Of a stretch of DNA of 64,000 nt, positions 60,582 to 64,000 are shown one piece after another (the stretch's first letter is position 1; each line of letters starts with the position of its first letter). The position numbers and the translations under genes are program-made. The stretch lies in contig CAVVCO010000013.1 of the NCBI GenBank assembly GCA_963746735.1, positions 1-64,000 of the forward strand, in the 5' to 3' direction. The notes beneath the pieces were generated by a model. The model did not search any database and was not told where the DNA came from. It saw nothing but the letters and a program-made list of their open reading frames with translations. The DNA is from CAVSWT01 sp963746735. GTDB lineage: Bacteria > Bacteroidota > Ignavibacteria > Ignavibacteriales > Ignavibacteriaceae.

Positions 60582-60672
60582 ATGTCATGCTTAGTTTATC
60601 AAAGTATGGCATATTCAGAAATTATTTAAACTTCGACAAGCCTTTCTGCCGAAAGGCAGGCTCAGTTTGACT
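60582..60672. repeat. CTTCGACAAG-type repeat with a nested hairpin
   Basis: The core CTTCGACAAG (60631-60640) is the same as at 13345, but between it and the following CTCAG is a 20-base insertion, CCTTTCTGCCGAAAGGCAGG, itself a near palindrome. The stretch upstream, ATGTCATGCTTAGTTT, with TCAAAGTATGGCAT (60582-60614), looks like a degenerate second copy of the same palindrome family. It lies after the last cbb3 gene. Confidence 0.6.
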
Positions 60673-60721
60673 TATAAATTTATTAAAAAAATCTTTCGGA
60701 AGGTTCTTTTGTTAAAACAAG

Positions 60722-60745
60722 AAAGCCCCGCATTTACGGGGCTTT
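60722..60745 (-). terminator. Rho-independent terminator of the HU gene
   Basis: AAAGCCCCG (60722-60730) pairs perfectly with CGGGGCTTT (60737-60745). Read on the minus strand the stem is followed by CTTGTTTT, 13 bases after the HU stop. It may also act on the convergent cbb3 transcript. Confidence 0.82.
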
Positions 60746-60758
60746 GACCAATGTTTTG

Positions 60759-61058
60759 TTATTTTTTCTTAGCAGGCATAATTGCATCTTTTGCTGCTTT
60801 AGCAATTCTGAACTTTAAAACTTTTTTGGCAGGAATTACCATGGTTTCACCTGTAGCAGGGTTTCTTCCCATTCTCTTTTTTCTATCTACTACAACAAGT
60901 TTTCCTAATCCAGGAATTGTAAAAGATTTTTTAGCTTCTTTGTGAGCCAATGCTACTAATTCATCTACAAACTGATTAGCCAACTTTTTTGTAGTTTCAG
61001 TTTTTGCTGCGAGATGATCAACGATCTGAGATTTTGTCATTGGTTTTGATGCTGCCAT
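60759..61058 (-). CDS. HU family DNA-binding protein
   Basis: A 99-residue histone-like protein: MTKSQIVDHLAAKTETTKKL, then the dimer helix and the DNA-arm motif KKRMGRNPATGETMVIPAKK, ending in KDAIMPAKKK. The family binds and bends DNA and compacts the nucleoid. A short N-terminal MAASKP extension precedes the usual start. It is a single-gene unit with its own terminator, and an AT-rich inverted repeat lies 50 bases upstream. Confidence 0.95.
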   Translation of the reverse strand: MAASKPMTKSQIVDHLAAKTETTKKLANQFVDELVALAHKEAKKSFTIPGLGKLVVVDRKKRMGRNPATGETMVIPAKKVLKFRIAKAAKDAIMPAKKK

Positions 61059-61108
61059 TGTATTTAGCCTTTATTTAATTTGTTGAAAGTTATTTCGGAA
61101 TTGAAAAT

Positions 61109-61140
61109 AAACATATTTTAATTTAAATGAAAATATGTTT
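61109..61140. promoter_or_regulatory. Long AT-rich inverted repeat upstream of HU
   Basis: AAACATATTTT (61109-61119) is matched exactly by AAAATATGTTT (61130-61140), with a 10-base spacer containing ATTTAAAT. It lies 51-82 bases before the HU start, in the promoter region of that minus-strand gene. It may be an operator for a dimeric regulator or HU itself; a chance match in AT-rich DNA is unlikely for an 11-bp perfect arm, but function is unproven. Confidence 0.45.
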
Positions 61141-61263
61141 TTAAGTTCTGCAATAAATTATAAGCGCTCCAGTACGTGCTTTTAACAGCTTTGTAGCTTA
61201 CCTATTTATTATTTATTTTCATAACTGATATTTTGAATTAAACTTTTTCCGGCTTTACATTTA

Positions 61264-63270
61264 ATGAAAACATTCTTCATTTTATTGCTCATTGCTTTCG
61301 TCAACCTTTACCCGCAAAGTCCTGATTCATTATCAATTGACTCTTCAAAAAGGATTTTAGATTCGTTAACAACATCTTCGCATGATACAGCTACTGTTAC
61401 CGATACAACAGGATTGTTTAGTACAAAAAAAAATAAAGCTAAAGCCGATACCTTAGTCCCATTGCATACGACAGCACTTTTTAACCATAGCGATTTTATT
61501 AGCAGGCAAGAATATTTGATGAATGATTACCGTTACACTGCAAACATTCTTCAAAACTCTGCTTCTGCTTTTCTTGCGGATAGAGGATTTATCGGGCAGC
61601 CAAATGAATTATATTTATACGGTATTGGAAACTCCGGCATAAGTTATTTAGAAGACGGCGTATTAATCAACAGCAGGATTTCGAATCAATATGATTTAAA
61701 TAATTTTATGTCCGAACAAGTTGACTCGGTGGAAATGATTCCATTGCCGCGTGGCTTCTTATACGGGCCATTCAACAATCCCGTTTCGGTTAACTTGATA
61801 ACAAAGGATTTAATTTTTGTAAAGCCTTACACTAAAGTAAAATATTACCAGGGTGCCGATGGGGAGGCATTTATAGATGCATTGTTCAACTCAATTGTAT
61901 TTAAAAAATTTCTTTTAACGGTGGATATATCAAATAGAAAAGTCGACAGCACCTATAGAAATTCAGACTATAGTCTTTGGCAGGGAAGATTTAAGCTTAA
62001 GTATTTATTGTCTAATAAAATTAATTTATCTGGTGATTACTCAATTGTAGATTCAAAGCTGGGAATGAATAACGGAGTTGATGTCGACAGCATTTTAAAA
62101 ACTACTTCGGATTATACAACAACTTTCTATGATAATTTAACCGCGCCGGTTCTTTCTCCTTTTCTCAGCCAGAATGTTAAACAGCATAATTTTAAAGTTG
62201 GAATGCTGGGAAAGTTTTTGGACAGCTCACTAACCAAGTTGAATTTCTATTATCGCTTTGGACTTAAAGAAAGAAATTATGTTTCAGATTATCAGAAATT
62301 TCAATACAAAGATTATACTTATGGAGTGAATTTAGAACAAAATTATGATAAGGATTTTGTGAATGCAAAGATATTAGTGAACTATGAGAAATCAATTATG
62401 CATAGCCTGACTTATACGTCCTTTGAAGACTTTGATTTTAAAATAAATTCAACAAGTTTCTCGATTTCGCCGATTATTTCATTTCCGCTATTAAATAAAA
62501 AATTAACTCCATCTGTTTATTATAAATTTGCAAACAGTAATTTTAATCGAGACTACTTATCAAATTTATTTAAAAATCAGAACGGTTATGGTTTTGATGT
62601 CACATATAGTTTAGATAGTAATTACAGCTTTTACGCAGGCTATTCAACGTATAAATATTTTACTGATTTCTATGCATATAATAAAAATTTTAGATCCATT
62701 GAATTAAGTACTCGAATGAAATTCCCATTTATGTCTATCAATGTAAAAATATTTAGTAGAAATTCTGTCTTGACTAATTACGATATATATTCCTTATTTA
62801 ATTTTGAACCATATTATTATTATTTCACTTATATAAATGGATTAGATTTGAAGTTAAATTTTAATTTTAAACCATTATTAGTTGAAACCCAAACTTCTTA
62901 CATGTATGATTATAAAAAGGCTTCAAGTGAATTATTACCTCAATTACCCAAAATTAATTTCATAGGCGGATTATTTTATAAAAATATTTTATTCAAAAAT
63001 AATTTGAACCTTAAAACCGGATTTAAACTTTATTATTCCGGAGAAATGAATAGCCAAAATTATAATTCTACATACTGGCAAAATCTGGCATTTGCAACTA
63101 TTCCTTCATCCTGGCATGTTGATTTTACTTTAGTCGGCGAAATTCAAAAAGTCGCTTATGTTTATTTCACCTGGGAAAATTTATTAGGGGAGCAGTATTA
63201 TCTTGTTCCTTATTATCCAGCGCGTGGGCGTAATTTGCATTTCGGTGTTTCATGGGAACTTTTTAACTAA
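61264..63270 (+). CDS. TonB-dependent receptor-like outer-membrane protein with plug domain
   Basis: A 668-residue protein with a signal peptide (to about residue 18, NLYPQS), a Ser/Thr/Asp-rich linker, then a plug-like domain (DYRYTANILQNSASAFLADR, ISYLEDGVLINSR, SVEMIPLPRGFLYGPFNNPV at about 90-175), and a long beta-barrel ending in NLHFGVSWELFN, a proper outer-membrane C-terminus. No carboxypeptidase-regulatory domain or TonB box is obvious, so it may be a plugged porin. Transport substrate unknown. It stands alone after HU. Confidence 0.82.
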   Translation: MKTFFILLLIAFVNLYPQSPDSLSIDSSKRILDSLTTSSHDTATVTDTTGLFSTKKNKAKADTLVPLHTTALFNHSDFISRQEYLMNDYRYTANILQNSASAFLADRGFIGQPNELYLYGIGNSGISYLEDGVLINSRISNQYDLNNFMSEQVDSVEMIPLPRGFLYGPFNNPVSVNLITKDLIFVKPYTKVKYYQGADGEAFIDALFNSIVFKKFLLTVDISNRKVDSTYRNSDYSLWQGRFKLKYLLSNKINLSGDYSIVDSKLGMNNGVDVDSILKTTSDYTTTFYDNLTAPVLSPFLSQNVKQHNFKVGMLGKFLDSSLTKLNFYYRFGLKERNYVSDYQKFQYKDYTYGVNLEQNYDKDFVNAKILVNYEKSIMHSLTYTSFEDFDFKINSTSFSISPIISFPLLNKKLTPSVYYKFANSNFNRDYLSNLFKNQNGYGFDVTYSLDSNYSFYAGYSTYKYFTDFYAYNKNFRSIELSTRMKFPFMSINVKIFSRNSVLTNYDIYSLFNFEPYYYYFTYINGLDLKLNFNFKPLLVETQTSYMYDYKKASSELLPQLPKINFIGGLFYKNILFKNNLNLKTGFKLYYSGEMNSQNYNSTYWQNLAFATIPSSWHVDFTLVGEIQKVAYVYFTWENLLGEQYYLVPYYPARGRNLHFGVSWELFN

Positions 63271-63300
63271 AAAGTTACTGCTGTTGTGCTGAATTTATTT

Positions 63301-63470
63301 CACCCCTTTGGGGTTAAGGTAATTAGGTTATTGGTTTTATTATAGTAATATCAGCCCTTCGGGCTTGCAGTAAGTGGAAGAATTTTATTTAGATTAACGC
63401 CGAAGGCGTGAAATTATTATAAGATAAGACGTGGGAAGAACGACAATTCAGAATCCCGAAGGGATGACAT
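63301..63470 (+). repeat. Composite four-hairpin repeat element, copy B
   Basis: The hairpins are ACCCCTTTGGGGT (63302), AGCCCTTCGGGCT (63352), ACGCCGAAGGCGT (63396) and ATCCCGAAGGGAT (63452), the same order and nearly the same spacing as copy A at 49718. Here hairpins three and four are perfect where copy A has mismatches. Linker sequences are mostly not conserved except next to the stems (AATATCAGCCC, GCGTGAAATTATTATAA, GGATGACATAA). It lies between the plug-barrel gene and the last partial gene. Confidence 0.85.
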
Positions 63471-63534
63471 AAAGAGATTTGAAGTTGGATATATAATTTT
63501 GTTACAAACAATTCAAATAAAAGATGTTTAAATC

Positions 63535-64000
63535 TTGATTTCAAAACTTAAAAACAAAACCACTGTAATCTATTTCGCAGGTATATTGTCAGAAATATTT
63601 TACCTGCTCTTTGTTTTTTTAGACACATATCGGAATGTTCCGCTCTACATGTTCATTTATTTTGAAGCATTCATTGTTTTCCTGATTACGTTTTATGTAA
63701 TTCAAAAAAACTATTTAGAGATTAATAATCAAACTAAAAATGAGAAGCTGCTTAAAATACTTTCATGGTTTGCAAGAATTATTTCGTTTGATGGTGAAGA
63801 TAAATCAAAATTAAAAATCCCGCTTTTTATTTTACTTTTTGGAATTCTTTTCAGACTTTCACTTTTCCCAACATTACCAACTACTTCACCTGATGTTTAT
63901 AGGTATGTTTGGGAAGGAAAAGTTTTATACAACGGATACAATCCGTTTGATTATCCACCTAACTCGCCTGAACTAAATAAACTTCACTCAAAACTTTTAC
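63535..64000 (+). CDS. Partial GT-C-like membrane glycosyltransferase
   Basis: The gene is cut by the right edge after 155 codons. The TTG at 63535 is the only usable start after an in-frame TAA at 63529. The product has three hydrophobic segments (about 10-30, 38-58, 103-120), then the periplasmic-loop motif TSPDVYRYVWEGKVLYNGYN and PFDYPPNSPELNKL, which matches the conserved acidic loop of polyprenol-phosphate-mannose-type GT-C transferases (alpha-mannosyltransferase/DUF2029 group). It probably transfers a sugar from a lipid-linked donor outside the inner membrane. Confidence 0.75.
   Translation, partial: MISKLKNKTTVIYFAGILSEIFYLLFVFLDTYRNVPLYMFIYFEAFIVFLITFYVIQKNYLEINNQTKNEKLLKILSWFARIISFDGEDKSKLKIPLFILLFGILFRLSLFPTLPTTSPDVYRYVWEGKVLYNGYNPFDYPPNSPELNKLHSKLL

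Noticed and set aside
63301..63470. Simple rho-independent terminators
   Set aside because: The stems are short and none is followed by a T-run; the ordered set of four repeated at another locus indicates a composite repeat instead.

Overview
The window is 64 kb of an AT-rich chromosome from the Bacteroidota/Chlorobi group, most likely an Ignavibacteria-type organism. The evidence is a hybrid two-component sensor with propeller and AraC domains, a type IX secretion sorting domain of the LSQNYPNPFNPST type, a DUF5916 outer-membrane protein, a CcoN/CcoO fusion in the cbb3 oxidase cluster, and many SPI exporters ending in beta-barrels. The placement is inferred from gene families. There is no rRNA, tRNA, CRISPR array or insertion sequence.

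Layout. 1-5.9 kb (minus strand): a tandem array of four paralogous, Cys-rich, lipoprotein-like proteins of unknown function (one cut by the window edge). 6.0-10.8 kb: a small free-standing T9SS-like sorting domain and a 1368-residue hybrid two-component regulator. 11.3-19.8 kb: a MuiA-like DUF4140/DUF4139 protein, a GH92 alpha-mannosidase, a free-standing SecD-P1-like protein, a fusion of a thioredoxin-reductase-like flavoprotein with a NapH-type polyferredoxin, and a PhyH dioxygenase. 20.0-21.7 kb: a decayed outer-membrane gene and two small lipoproteins. 21.8-26.6 kb: an overlapping operon with a histidine kinase, an NtrC-type sigma-54 activator, a coiled-coil exported protein and a beta-barrel. 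26.7-36.0 kb: sugar genes (ribulokinase, sugar MFS permease, ROK kinase, GH2 exo-glucosaminidase-like enzyme, DUF5916 protein). 36.2-38.5 kb: an ECF sigma factor with an RskA-type anti-sigma factor carrying an unusually long acidic insert. 38.5-51.8 kb: membrane protein, arginase, SpoIID-like protein, two glycosyltransferases, a DUF4922 nucleotidyltransferase-like protein, a T9SS cargo protein, a DUF885 peptidase-like protein and an ABC exporter. 52.1-60.6 kb: a complete cbb3 oxidase cluster ccoI-ccoS-ccoNO-ccoQ-ccoP-ccoG-ccoH-TauE/SafE-like. 60.8-64.0 kb: HU, a plug-containing outer-membrane protein, and the start of a GT-C-like membrane glycosyltransferase.

A striking property of the window is that about twenty otherwise ordinary genes are broken by single-base frameshifts, almost all repairable by adding or removing one base in a short homopolymer. 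I read these as uncorrected sequencing errors and annotate the genes as single units, marking each break. The 20.0-20.7 kb region looks like genuine decay. Two copies of a roughly 170-bp element made of four small UUCG/GAA hairpins with conserved spacing (49.7 and 63.3 kb), plus three other palindromic repeats, occupy intergenic gaps. The best candidates for undescribed biology are the tandem lipoprotein-like family, the composite hairpin element, the acidic-insert anti-sigma factor, and the two unknown exported proteins coupled to the NtrBC-type pair.
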